Source: Annulohypoxylon bovei var. microspora (Eukaryota > Ascomycota > Sordariomycetes > Xylariales > Hypoxylaceae). From it: a stretch of DNA of 64,000 nt. The stretch is taken from contig MU405389.1 in NCBI GenBank assembly GCA_022836615.1, forward strand, positions 1-64,000. The letters are read 5' to 3'. Positions within the stretch are counted from its first letter, which is position 1; each line of letters opens with the position of its first letter. A program made the position numbers and the translations under genes. The notes beneath the pieces were generated by a model. That model worked only from the letters and a program-made list of their open reading frames with translations. It was not told the origin of the DNA and did no database searches. Positions 11,781 through 23,237 of this stretch are shown in pieces.

Positions 11781-14104
11781 TTTCCTTTCATTCTTCGTGT
11801 TTACGTAGTAGACATGATGTATTACTCAGAACTCGGGTTCTCCCGAGTCCTATCAATCTTGTCTCCAGGGCATCTACCCTCACTGCAATCCACCGCGGAC
11901 TGCGCAACTCAGAGAAATCTCGGCCCCAGGGTTACAAAAAGTCTTCCTTGAGACCTGACGGATCAAGAAATCCCTCTTCGAATCGATCGGATTTCAAGAT
12001 TACAAAGGGGAAGAAGGATATTTCGGACTTGACACCAAAACCAAAGTCGAGACAAGCACGTTTCTATGACGAAAATGAATCTTTCGGGAAGAAAAGTATG
12101 GTGTACCAGCTAAGGCCTGGCGCAGCTGAAAGGGAAAAATGGCCGTCCGGAGGGAAAGGGTCGTCCGGAGGGAAAGGTGATAGGATGACACCGGCTCAAT
12201 TCATGAAGGACTTTCAATCGGGTTCGGAGCGATCGTCGGGGCGAGCGTCGTTTTCGAGCGCGAGGGGTGGTCGAATAACCCGTGGTTCTTCTCGGCCGAG
12301 GCAGTCAGAAGGACGAGAGAGACCAAGTTCATCGTCGTACTCTCCCCGATCACCTGATACGCCGAACACGTTTGGTAGGAGAGACTCGGCCAAATCAACA
12401 TTCGACAGCAAGTTTAAAAAACCGTTTAACAAGTCATTTGAGAGGAGGGATTCAACCGAATCAATGTTCGATAAAAAGTTCGAAAAGCCATTTGATAAGT
12501 CGTTTGAGGGCAGGGACTCAGCTAGATCGATGCCTAGCAGAAATTCCGACAAGCCATTCAATAGGTCATCTGAGAAGAAAGATACAGAAAGGCCAATGTT
12601 CGACAGAAATTTCGACAAATCGTTTGAGAGTAGGGATTCAACCAGATCAACGTCTGGCAGGCAGTTCGACAAGCCTTTTGATAGGTCATCTGAAAAGGAT
12701 ACAAGCAGACCAAACTTCGATAAAAAGTTCGACAAGTCTTTTGAGAGCAGAGATTCAGCCAGATCAACGCCCCACAGGAAGTTTGATAGGTTCGCCGGCA
12801 AGTCGTTTGAAAGGGATACAAGTAGACCGAATTTCGATAGAAATTCCGACAAGTCGTTTGAGAGCAGAGATTCAGCCAGATCAACGCCCCACAGGAAGTT
12901 TGATAGGTTCGCTGGCAAGCCATTTGACAGGAGGGATTCATCTAGAACAGAGAGTGCCGCTAGGCCAACTCGAAACGAATGGGCTAGTCGAGAAGACCAA
13001 GGAAAGAAAAGGGAGGAGCGCTATTCTCAACCCCCAAGAGATCGGCAAACTGATGAAGAAGACGACATCTCCTTAGTCCGCCAGGTTGGATTGAAAGACC
13101 ACGACAAGGGTCCTGTTCGCATTCCTCGCACCACCGCTGCATCCCAATTTCTATATGGCTACTCTGTAGTTGAAGCTGCGCTAAGGTCAACGACGCGACA
13201 ACTTTATAAGCTTTATCTTTATTGCGGCGAGAATCGCCAAGAAGATTCTCGATTCATTAGTCTTGGAAGACAGGCAGGTCGAGCCAACATCCCCGTGACA
13301 GAAGTAATGGATGCCGATGGTCTACGGAGGATGGATAAGATGAGTGAGGGACGACCACATAATGGTTTTGTTCTCGAGGCATCACCACTACCTCAGCTGC
13401 CAGTCAAGTCCCTAGGCCCCTTTACTGAGGAATCAACCACTGGATTCGATGTCACGCTGGCTCACCAATCCATCGAGGAAGCTCAGATCAATGGCACCGA
13501 CGATTTCATCAAGTGCGTTCTCCCGCCCAACAGGAAACCGTTTATTCTATTGTTGGATCGGGTTCAGGATCCAGGAAATCTGGGCTCTATCTTGCGATCA
13601 GCAGCGTTCCTAGGTGTTAATGCCGTCGGGATCACCAAAGGCTATTCAGCTACTTTGAATTCTATAGCCACGAAAGCATCGGCTGGTGCTTCCGAGGTTA
13701 TCAAGATATTCGCCGTTGATTCCATCCTTGATTTCCTTACCCGTTCCAAAGAAGCGGATTGGGCTGTCTATGCTGCAGTAGCGCCGAATGGTCGACATAA
13801 GGGAGGCAAACACCTCACACTGGACAGAATCGATTTATACGATCCGTTGTCAACTTCCCCTACGATCTTAGTGGTTGGGAACGAGAGTGAAGGACTCGGG
13901 AAAGATACAAGACGCTTGGCGGATTTCGAGGTCTCGATACCAAATCAATCCCGATTTCCTCTCGTGGACAGCCTCAATGTTGGCGTGGCAACGGGCATTC
14001 TTTGTTCTGCCTTTCTGAAGAACCAACATGGAGGCCAATTCGATAAAATACTCGAGCCCAAGGAAAATGAGTCTGGATCAGAATCAGAACTAGAACTGTG
14101 GTGA
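11777..14104 (+). CDS. MRM1: Mitochondrial rRNA 2'-O-ribose methyltransferase, SpoU/TrmH (MRM1) family
   Basis: Single-exon gene, 775 residues. Mrm1 enzymes methylate a guanosine ribose in the large mitochondrial rRNA with S-adenosylmethionine. Residues 1-60 are Arg/Ser/Leu-rich with few acidic residues, as expected of a mitochondrial presequence. Residues about 200-390 are low-complexity repeats rich in D, K, S, R and F. The conserved part starts near 455 with the SpoU substrate-binding segment (FLYGYSVVEAALRS). The SPOUT knot motifs follow: LLDRVQDPGNLGSILRSA near 590, LVVGNESEGLG near 698 and SLNVGVATGILCSAF near 731. The Asn of motif 1 and the trefoil-knot Gly/Ser residues are present. 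The protein is longer than yeast Mrm1 (about 410 residues), mainly because of the repeats. The ATG at 11,777 is chosen because it gives the presequence; ATG 11,772 yields only M-R-stop. Confidence 0.92.
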   Translation: MISFHSSCLRSRHDVLLRTRVLPSPINLVSRASTLTAIHRGLRNSEKSRPQGYKKSSLRPDGSRNPSSNRSDFKITKGKKDISDLTPKPKSRQARFYDENESFGKKSMVYQLRPGAAEREKWPSGGKGSSGGKGDRMTPAQFMKDFQSGSERSSGRASFSSARGGRITRGSSRPRQSEGRERPSSSSYSPRSPDTPNTFGRRDSAKSTFDSKFKKPFNKSFERRDSTESMFDKKFEKPFDKSFEGRDSARSMPSRNSDKPFNRSSEKKDTERPMFDRNFDKSFESRDSTRSTSGRQFDKPFDRSSEKDTSRPNFDKKFDKSFESRDSARSTPHRKFDRFAGKSFERDTSRPNFDRNSDKSFESRDSARSTPHRKFDRFAGKPFDRRDSSRTESAARPTRNEWASREDQGKKREERYSQPPRDRQTDEEDDISLVRQVGLKDHDKGPVRIPRTTAASQFLYGYSVVEAALRSTTRQLYKLYLYCGENRQEDSRFISLGRQAGRANIPVTEVMDADGLRRMDKMSEGRPHNGFVLEASPLPQLPVKSLGPFTEESTTGFDVTLAHQSIEEAQINGTDDFIKCVLPPNRKPFILLLDRVQDPGNLGSILRSAAFLGVNAVGITKGYSATLNSIATKASAGASEVIKIFAVDSILDFLTRSKEADWAVYAAVAPNGRHKGGKHLTLDRIDLYDPLSTSPTILVVGNESEGLGKDTRRLADFEVSIPNQSRFPLVDSLNVGVATGILCSAFLKNQHGGQFDKILEPKENESGSESELELW
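12375..12950 (+). repeat. In-frame minisatellite within MRM1
   Basis: Degenerate units of about 69-78 nt encode variations of SFESRDSARS-x-FDKKFDKPF. A larger unit is duplicated almost exactly: GACAAGTC(T/G)TTTGAGAGC... begins at 12,731 and again at 12,848, a 117-bp period (39 codons), so the reading frame is kept. The near identity of the two copies points to recent unequal exchange or slippage. Because the repeat lacks stops in several frames, it also creates long false ORFs on both strands. Confidence 0.85.
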
Positions 14105-15465
14105 TGAATTACGGAATTGTGCTTATAACGTTACGGATATGGTAGGTATCTAATACCTACGAGACCTGTGTATGACCACCTTGTAAAATATGATGGGAAT
14201 GCATTATAGACGAGATAATTTCGATCTGACAAGTTATCTGATCTCCGATACCTGCTATGAAAGGGGAACGGTGTGACCATTTTCGGACTATCCCGTAACA
14301 TAGTCTCTACCCAAATATTAGATGCGGGATGATGAGTGTTTTACTCCACTCAAAATATAGAAAATTAAAATACATATTAAACTTCAAGAAGCAGTAGCTG
14401 ATGCGTTTGTCAAGCAGATGTTTTATGCTACTATCAACTATCTCGATAGGAGGAGACTTCATCTACGTCTGAACGCAACTCCGGCATTAGTTCCCGGTCG
14501 ATCCCATGCAGGGTCCTGCACTTCTAGAAGCTTGCCTGATTAGGAATGTAATAGGACATCGAGACAAAACACTATCTTTTGTATATATCTTTTTGAAAAC
14601 TGTGTTAATTGACAATATAACATTTCTTTAGATAAATAAGAGGAAGCTGCCTTGAAATTCCATTAATTACCAGATACATAGGTAGTCATGGAATGTTTAA
14701 GGAAATGTATGGCTGCATATTAACGCTGACTACCTGCACAAGTTCCACAAATGTTACCGAGTATCTGGATGTGATGACTTAAGCTTTAGTTCTCTTACCT
14801 AGTAGGTTGTATTAGCGATCTCGCCTTGCATTATCCGCCCTATTTGCTTGATTTTTAAATTATTTAAGTCTCGAGGTTTTTCGTTCATTTTTTGATATGC
14901 CATGTTGGGGAAATCGTGAACAGCGTTGACCCCTTTTGTGCGTTGTCAAAGTCGGGACTCGAATTCGACCCATGTCGATCCATCAGCGACCCAGACCCAG
15001 CCACCTTGGTTGAGTTGTTTGTTGATGACGCCGGGGCTAGAACTAGCGGTCCCTTCCTCAAGCTCCATTCAATAAATAAATTCCCCTAACAACCAATCTT
15101 AATACACGTTATTCTCAAACCAATAAGTTACACAGAAAAAGAAAGTGCCGATGACGATGTCTTAATTCATTCCGATGCTCCCACCCATTGGACCAAGCTG
15201 ACGATAAGGCAATCCGTCGCGTCGTGCAGCCGCACAGCCTGCATCGTTCGCAACGTCACCGCCCTGCGCTATCTGGTGTAACTATCCGAACTGCACTGTC
15301 CCGCGAACTACACCGTCAAACCCGATGCCTGTAGGCGACTTGAGTGCCTAGCGAGGTACCGGCAGAAACAGCGTTCGTTTCGCATAACCCAAGAGAAAGA
15401 CGAGAATTCTACCGAGCGATAGCTACCTACACATACCTAGGCACACCGACTTCCAATCGGCCATC
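14105..15465. other. Intergenic, no gene seen
   Basis: About 1.36 kb between the methyltransferase and the cysteine-rich GPI protein. It holds the 3' region of the former and the promoter of the latter. The longest open frame (14,892-15,089, 65 codons) shows no recognisable domain. A CCTAGG core occurs at 15,436-15,441 just upstream of the next gene. Confidence 0.6.
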
Positions 15466-16864
15466 ATGTACATATCCCAAGCCATGCTCAGCCTTCCGCC
15501 CACCCTCCTCGTCCTCCTCGCCGCCGCGACCCAAGCGCACGCGCAGCACCACCCGACGGCGATCCGCAAGATGTCGCTCGACGAGGGCGAGAAGATCTTC
15601 CCGGAGTACTACGCCTTCGGGCCCGCGTCCGCGCCAGCGTTCCTGCCCCACGACGAGGAGGCGCTCCTTCCCTCCGGCAACAGCTCCGCCGCCGTGCCGT
15701 TCCTGCCCCCGTACCCGCGGCACCTAGATCACCACCACTACCGCTCGCCCTCACCACCTCGAAACAAGAAGGCAGCCGACGGGAAGCTAGAAGAAGAAGA
15801 CACGGACGACCGGGGCGCGGGCCTGTACCGGCGGACGCGGGAGGCGCCGTCCCGGCTGCGGGGGCGGCAGTTCGCGTGCCCGTCCGACACCCACAGCTGC
15901 ACGAACATCGCGCAGCCGAACTACTGCTGCGCGTCCGGCACCACGTGCTTCGTCGTCACCAACGCGCCCGAGTCCGGCAACGTCGGCTGCTGCCCCGTCG
16001 GCCAGAACTGCGGCGTCACCGTCGGCGCCTGCACCAGCGGCTCCACCGCGTGCCCCGCCAACGTCGGCGGCGGCTGCTGCATCGCCGGCTTTGTGTGCGC
16101 CGAGGTTGGCTGTAAGTTTCTGCTCGTTTTACTTTTACGTCTGCGTCTGCGTTTGCGTTTTCTACTAGGGGCGTGAGGGGGAGGAAAGTGATGTGAGACA
16201 TAGAAGGGAGCACTAACTGAAACTAGGCGTCGCGAGCGCCGTCTCCGTCATCACGCAATCCACCCTATCCTCGACCATCGCATCCTCGATCTCCATGTCG
16301 CCGACCACGCAAGTCGTCACCACGACCGCCACAGCCACAGTAACCAACTCAGCCACCATAACCCAGTCCGGCGGGGTCCCGCCCTACCGGCCCACAAGCG
16401 GGTCCTCGGCGCTCACGTCCGCCTCGTCCTCGACATCGTACTGCCCGACGGGGTTCTACGCGTGCGTGGCGCGCGCCGGCGGCGGGTGCTGCCGCACGGG
16501 CCGCGACTGCAGCACGACGTCGTGCCCCGCGCCTGCCCCCAGCACCACGATCGTCTCCAACGGGGCGACCGTCGTCGTGCCCCTCAGCGACGCGCAGGCC
16601 GCCGCCAGCGCCTCCGTTACGCCGACGTGTGCTGCGGGCTGGTTCCTGTGCGGGACAGCCGCGGGCCCGACCGCCGGGTGCTGTCCCGACGGCTACGGGT
16701 GCGGCACCGAGAGCTGCACGCTGAGCGCGAGTTCCGTGACGGCCACCGTGCAGAAGGAGCTGCCGAGCTCGGCGGCCGGGTGCGGGTTCGCGTGTAAGAG
16801 CGGGCTGGCGGTGTGGGTGAGCGTGTGGTTCGTTGCGGGGGTGTTCGCTCTGGGGCTTGCTTGA
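15466..16864 (+). CDS. Secreted cysteine-rich GPI-anchored cell-wall protein
   Basis: Two exons, 15,466-16,111 and 16,227-16,864, 427 residues. The 115-nt intron starts GTAAGT, has a CTAAC branch site and ends TAG; the split codon restores Cys. The N-terminus (MYISQAMLSLPPTLLVLLAA, then TQAHA) is a signal peptide; Met at 15,484 is another possible start. Two low-complexity Ser/Thr stretches separate cysteine modules. The motif CC-x2-G-x2-C occurs five times (CCASGTTC, CCPVGQNC, CCIAGFVC, CCRTGRDC, CCPDGYGC). The C-terminus has a small-residue region and a hydrophobic tail ending VFALGLA, the layout of a GPI signal. Proteins of this type occur on hyphal surfaces of filamentous ascomycetes; the molecular role is unknown. 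The gene is markedly G/C-rich. Confidence 0.8.
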
Positions 16865-18222
16865 GTGCCTGGACTACTCACTACGGAATACTACTTGAGT
16901 AATGAGCGTAGTGTAACATATTAAGAGACGAGAATGAGAAGAAAAGAATGTCGAAAGACATGACATAGCATAGCATAGCATAGCATAGAAAGGCGGGATT
17001 GCATATAGATCGACGAGGCAACGCAACACTTGCGGAGGAAGCACATATTGCATCTACATTGACATTTGCATGGGACGGAGTTTATAGCATTACGATTCTT
17101 ATTAGACGAAGAAATGGTTGGTTGGTCATTTTTTCGGGTTTGACTAGGGTTCTACATACATATCACATCACGCGGTACTACTCGCGTAGGTGTAGCTGAA
17201 AGAAAGAATGGATAATATGATAATGAGTAGAAAGATTACAAATGAAGATATATTAGAAGCTATTTGAACCTTGTTACTATTTCATAAGTCGACAAGATTA
17301 GAAGTCGAAATTTATTTGTAAACACGGCATCGACAGTGTCAGGATAATTGAACATGATGGTTTCTTATTGAAATCGTCGTAAAATTGGTAGGTAGGTAGG
17401 TGACCTTTCAAAGGCGAGAATAGGTACTCACAAAATTAATTCTCCCTTAATGAGAGGTAGGCTAGTTTCGGATACCAACCCTCATTACGTTTATTAACTT
17501 CGAAACACCTCCCCAGAAATCTACTGACAAGTTTATATCGCCTTACAAAGCCCACTGGTCACATTGAAAGGAAGAACAAGTGTAAGTTAACTAATTTATT
17601 TTATAACATCAACAATTCTATTTCGTTGAACCAATCTACTTATACGAGCCCTATTAAACCAGCCGAAGCAACTCTCAACTCTAAATAGGGGGGTGGTAAT
17701 TACAAGTAACCAAATGTCCAAACCATCAAACAACACCTCGACTCAACTCGTCGATCCGATGAAGCCAGTCGAGGGCAGGGGTAATCGGGGTGTCCCAAGT
17801 GCAAGTCTAATTTCAAAAATCCACAGCGCAAAGAATGTTGCCGCAACGCCTGCCGATGCCGACCGGGACCCTGTGCCAATTTACCACCATTAAGCCGAGC
17901 CGACTATCACCACTATCCAACTTTTTGTTTGTTTCAAAAGTACAAGTTTAGGCCCGACCAAATTAGATTAATACAAAAAGATGTGTTGACGAACGACTGG
18001 AGCTAACCAAGCCTTCCCAGCCTCCCGAGGGCCAGCCTGGTTCGGCTGGTATGTTGTGACACAAGTAATCGAAAAGAAAGCTCAGAATTCAAAATTCAGG
18101 ATTCGGAATCCAGCAGTGAACGAATAGATATCATGGAAGGTTTATCTAGACAAGGACTAAGTAGATGGTGGAGATCTAAAGCTCGGGTCCGCGTTTCGTA
18201 GTTGTCCGTCTGTCTAGTTCGC
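16865..18222. other. Convergent intergenic region with a CATAG microsatellite
   Basis: Lies between two convergent surface-protein genes. Five perfect CATAG units occupy 16,964-16,988 and a GGTA run lies near 17,389-17,402. Open frames (for example 17,693-17,893) have no recognisable content. Confidence 0.6.
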
Positions 18223-18834
18223 TCAAGAGAGTAAGAACACAGCGGCGAAGCCAACGAGAGCTAGCAGGCTGTTGCTTCCGGTTTGGAATGCGCTCGAATC
18301 CGGTACAGCAGTTTCGGTCGAGCTTGCGGAATCGCCACTGTCGAACGTGGTAGTCGGGCCAGTAGGCGTAGCGGTGGCATCGCCAGTTGCGGTGGTTAAA
18401 GCAGTAGCGTTGACGCCCACAGCGGAGCTGAAAGAAGCAGAGGCGGCGCCGGTGCCAGTAGCGAAGGCAGAAGCAGTAACCCCGGTCCCTGATACGACGG
18501 ACGCGACAGTGGGAACTGAGGCAGTCGAGGACGAGCTGGCAGAGGCAACGGTAGCAACAGTAGCAAAGGTGGCGAGAGTAGCAGCGGCAGCTGTAGAGCT
18601 GGAGCTGGAGCTGCTCGTTGCGGCGACTGCAGCGCTTGTGCCGCTTCCGGTGGCAGCAGCATCACTGGCGCTCGCATCGGCAGCGGTGCTGGAACTGGTG
18701 CCTTGTACGGCGGCGCTTGTACCAACATTGGTGCTGTCAGCTGTAGCAGAGGCGTCTGTAGCTGAAGAGCCGCTCTGGGACTGAGCCATTGCGGCAGTAG
18801 CCACGAAGAGAGTGATGAGAGATGAGACCTTCAT
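18223..18834 (-). CDS. Low-complexity Ser/Ala/Thr-rich GPI-anchored protein
   Basis: Single exon, 203 residues. MKVSSLITLFVATAAMAQSQ is a clear signal peptide with a likely cleavage after AMA. The mature part is almost entirely Ser, Ala, Thr, Gly and Val, with poly-Ser and Ala-Thr-Ala tracts; it would be heavily O-mannosylated. The end, SNSLLALVGFAAVFLLS, is a hydrophobic GPI-attachment tail with small residues before it. There are no cysteines and no catalytic motifs, so a structural wall or adhesin-stalk role is the best inference. The opposite strand is also open over 170 codons, but only as a by-product of the biased composition. Confidence 0.75.
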   Translation of the reverse strand: MKVSSLITLFVATAAMAQSQSGSSATDASATADSTNVGTSAAVQGTSSSTAADASASDAAATGSGTSAAVAATSSSSSSSTAAAATLATFATVATVASASSSSTASVPTVASVVSGTGVTASAFATGTGAASASFSSAVGVNATALTTATGDATATPTGPTTTFDSGDSASSTETAVPDSSAFQTGSNSLLALVGFAAVFLLS

Positions 18835-18948
18835 TTTTGCAGGTAGTCTGATAACTGTAATGAACTGGTGTATATAGTTGAGTAGTGAGATAGAGAAGCG
18901 ACTCGAGGATCTAGGTATTAATAGGTGAGAAGATTGGAAAATCGAAAT

Positions 18949-18960
18949 CGCCTTATATAG
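18949..18960 (-). promoter_or_regulatory. TATA box of the Ser/Ala-rich GPI protein gene
   Basis: On the minus strand the sequence reads CTATATAAGG, a good TATA box about 116 bp upstream of the ATG at 18,834. A second weaker copy (CTATATAAG on the minus strand) lies near 19,060. Confidence 0.5.
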
Positions 18961-21900
18961 AACTCCGCAGTAGTTGTAAGTGATAGACAGATAATACTCG
19001 TTTTATATGTGAGTAAGTGAGTGTCCGGAACTAACCAAAGAGATGATCAAATGGAATGACTTATATAGGCGCTTGGTCAAGAGTGTAGTATACCAACATA
19101 CCAGAAGTCCGTTGGATCGAAAAGGAGACCCGGGCCAAGCTTTATACGAACCTTAAACCGCTTACGCAGCCGGAGGCAACTAACGATCGCATCGCTTATA
19201 CCATGCCATACATAGTATGCTATGCACTCCTGGCATTTGATGGGCCACCTTGGGGTATTCCATCATACGCGTGTACTACTGGATGTTTCCGGAAGAAGGT
19301 TGGTCGCATGTCTCAAAATGGCTGGACTTCGCACTACCGGCACGCCCGACAGTTATCGATAACCATCAATTAAAGTGGACCAATCGCGGCTGTGAAATGC
19401 AACAAGCCAGTAGCAAAGGAGGCTGAAGGAGGTAACCGTCTACATCTAGGCAGCTGCAAGGGGGGCAAGGGCAAAAGGCGCCACATCTGAACCGATTTAG
19501 AACATTTTCAATGTGGCGCTGCGTCATCTGGAATTCTGAGCCACCCAATTACGAAAGTATCTCGCAAACTCGTTCTAAATTCGCATACGAGAGACAGTTG
19601 ACCTGGTTCCCTTCTTTCATGCGTCACAGCCAAGCAAACCATATGTAATTCTTAATTCTTACTGATATGGATTTCTTTAGTGGTGCCCTACCTCGAGATG
19701 CACTTGACCTTTGACAAACATATTTCTTCAGATGACATCTACATTTCCCTTCTTTGATTGTCCAAGGGCGCATTTATCTGGTGATGGGACACAAGCATCA
19801 CTCTCAACGTTGTTGTCTTAGTGGTGGGTTTCGGTATGTGGATGGCAACGTGGCGTTCTCGTTTTTGCATGAGGGATTACGTGCAAAACGAGGTCGCATG
19901 GCCCTGAAGTTTATCTGCTGAAACTGTCAAGGAAAGTTAACTAGGTTAAAGTCGAGACAGTTCAAAGTTGTTACATGACAACGTGTCTAGCTAAAACTTA
20001 CAACAAGATGTCTGATCCCTTTAGATTGCCGGTGAATCGATTCTATCGGAGCATCCGGGAATCCCCAGCCGTCAAGCCGTGTTGAAGGCGTTCAATGGAT
20101 GTCTTAGAGTCTCTTAGGTCCAGCTGCCGAGGTCGGCTGCTAGTGCTAAGACCCCTACCTATGTAGCAGGTGGTTTTTGACAGTTCCATAGCCGCCTTCC
20201 CTTGCTTGACGTCACAACCCCTGAAGAATCTAAATTTATCAGCCAACCCCAGCTAGCTCCGCCACAGTTCCCCCACTTTAAGCACGACACAGGAATCTAT
20301 CCGAAAAGCTTGTTCAATGCCGGGAAACAACTTGTCATCTATCAACCTCTCGAGGCTTTTGCTCCTCCAGTGTTTAAATCCTTCAGTCTGACATCTCACG
20401 GCTGACGAACCAAATAAATACGAAATAGTTTATTTCGATTTCAAGAGTAATCTCTATATCTTCACTATCGCTGGAGATTTACTCTTAAGGGTTCTTTTGT
20501 TACAGCTCCCCTGAGAACACATCGGAAAGTTAGCCGACAAGGACCAACTAGCTCACTCAGAGGAATTGACGTCCTCTAAACAGTCCATAATCAACTATTC
20601 CAAGTGGGAAGTCCTTTAAAAGGCATCCTCGAAGTAAGCTACACTCTAGTTAACGCAGCCAAGACAGTTCCCTTTCGGGATACTATCATAGCCGTTTGAG
20701 GCTAGAGAACGGCCACATATCCGGTGTTTGTCCCAATCCTACTCAGACACGGACCTTGGATTTCATAGCACCAACAACCAACGACTCTACAACTAGCTGC
20801 CCAAGCGCCTTAGACAAGGATAAACATCGCATCCCGTGCTTTTAATATATCAGGCATTTTATCCTAGTCAAATATCATCTATTTGCACTAACAGACTTTT
20901 TAAATATAGACATATACGCAGTTGGCTTCATATATTTAGGGATACGATAGGCCTTCGTCGCGCGCGCAAAAACATCCCATGGTTTCTAGCCTGATCTCAG
21001 GCCGTCTCCAATAATCAGGCCTACAGGGGCATAGCTATATCCTCCTGTAATATTTCGCCTCTCATTTGACTCAGCTGTCTTTTTAGATATTGAGTATTCA
21101 AATCACATATATCCTAGAGATGAACAGCGCGAGTTCTACCAGATTTAGAACGCCGTACCATGACTACCTACGAAAATGTCATGCTTTCATCTAACTTGAC
21201 TTTTATCGAGCCTAGAATGTCTTTACCCCTTGAAGCATATCGAATCAGCCTTTGTCCATCACTTTCGACCTGGCCCGACATATCAAGACACATCGTCGAA
21301 CAGTATCCTCTCCCAATAAGGTAGCGCTTAGTAGGGGTTCGGTAAACATCCCCTTCGCTTTAATTTACTGCGTTAGGCTGTCAAGTACATGTTTGGTCGA
21401 GACCACACGACAACAGGAAATTTCTGTGGAAATACCTCCTACGTGTCGTGGACACACTGGGAAGAGTAGTTGTATAGACGTCGGTGTATAATTCTCGGTT
21501 TCCTTACGGCCGAGGCGCTTCCAAGTCGATGCTCTCGGTGTCAACGATGTAATTTCTGCTCGTTCCTTAGCTTTTTTACTACATATGATACTTTTTGGGG
21601 GGATGTTTCCTTGGCTTTGTATGCAATGTTTCAACATTTGGACAAACATATCGAGGGATCTAGTCTACCTCTTCGATATCTAGTACAAGAAGTCCCGGTA
21701 TATTGGATTATATCTAGGCACGTAGTGAAATTCTTCAATAATCACTTAGAAAACTCCTCTTGGGTACCTATGCATTTCTATTCCTGGGTCTTCAAGAATC
21801 TTGTAATTGTCGCACGAGAGATTTATCAGATTAGGAATTACACTGCTTAAGTGGTGGAACGTCTGTATACCTGGTATCATCGCACCGCACACGTCTGTGT

Positions 21901-23237
21901 CACTCAAACTCCAACAAGCTTGGATTCGGTCGACTATGTCCCCTGTTTGCCCGTCTTCGTGAGAATACGAGTCCCCAATTCAGTAAACTTTGTAGTCCTC
22001 CCTGTAGATCGAAACTTCTCGGTCCGATGATTTGAGTTGGGGTGGTTTTCGGTGGAAAGACTTCTGGATTTGGAGTCGTGCTTGTTGACCTGGTGGTCAA
22101 TCGTTTGAGCCCTGTTTATTAAAGTTATCTGATCATCTGTGCTCTTATCTGATGTTTATAGGTACCGCGATGAGAAATATGCTACAACGATATCGTGGTC
22201 CATCTGAATGGTAAGAGTATATTGTCATATATACTACATTCTTTTGGGGAAAAAAACTGAAAAAAAGACCAAAATCCATAGTTCCTTTATACCATTGAGT
22301 CCACTCTCCTACTAGATTCACAAACAATATGAAATAATTATTTAAAAATTCCTCTAAGTCTATACCATTGCTCCGCTGATTATACAACGTCTAATTACGA
22401 AAATTCACGTAGCAGAACATGAATACCGAAATAGGCATGATGTTTAGGTAGTACTACTCTAGACTAAAATCCGTAACGTTCTCAATCAGGATGACAGATC
22501 TGGGGTTGATGTACCCATCTCTACGAACTTGTAGGTAACCATGGACCCCTTCTACGATATACCGAGTTTGTGGACATCGTACGATATCCCGGATAGGACA
22601 TACATATCAGATCGTGCAGTTGTGGTGGTTATTTTGCCAGGTTATTTGTTCCTTAGACAGCTTGGCATACTGCCTATCCAGGTAGGTCCTAATAGAGGAT
22701 GTCATTGTCAACTACCTCGGATTCATCCCTGAACTATTTCGAAACCGACGACTCCATGTCCTATTCACAGGGAATAACCTAGTCTGAATCTACCGGATCT
22801 CTTTATGTGTACAGGGTCCGGAGCTAGGTGACCTAAATAGAACGAGTCCCAAAATTCTTATTGGCTGATTGTTTATCATACAGGATATTCCAGAAAATAT
22901 ATCGCGTGTGAAGGCAAACATTGTACGAGGACGTTTATGATAAGGTAGATAATCTTTGTGGGTTTATTGGTACCACATTGCATTCGTGACTCTCTCGGCA
23001 TCTATTCGCATCTCTCCTGTAAACAGCATGACTACAGCGCACGATGCGGGTGAAACTTTGAGGATATAAGAAAGGCTATATTTCCCGCCTCAACGTTCTC
23101 AATATGTTGTTACTTATCATCGGCTACTCGCTTCCTTAAGTGTCAAGTTCTCTCCGTCTTACCGTCATCTTCCTGATCACACAAAAATTACCCCCTTTTA
23201 TAAAATCAACTTACGCTTTATCTTCCTTTTCTTCATA
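18961..23237. other. 4.3-kb gene-poor region
   Basis: No reading frame here has a domain, signal peptide or splice pattern I can support; the longest are about 126 codons and look like chance. Some of it may be decayed sequence. A weak TATA-like element (ATATAAG, 23,064-23,070) precedes the next gene, and TATAAA occurs at 23,199-23,204, rather close to its ATG. Confidence 0.5.

Noticed and set aside
12214..12918. 234-codon minus-strand and 264-codon plus-strand frames over the MRM1 repeat
   Set aside because: They arise because the repeat lacks stops in several frames; both are as repetitive as the MRM1 linker and have no independent features.
18272..18784. 170-codon plus-strand frame opposite the GPI protein
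   Set aside because: Mirror image of a Ser/Ala/Thr-biased gene; the minus strand has the signal peptide and GPI tail.
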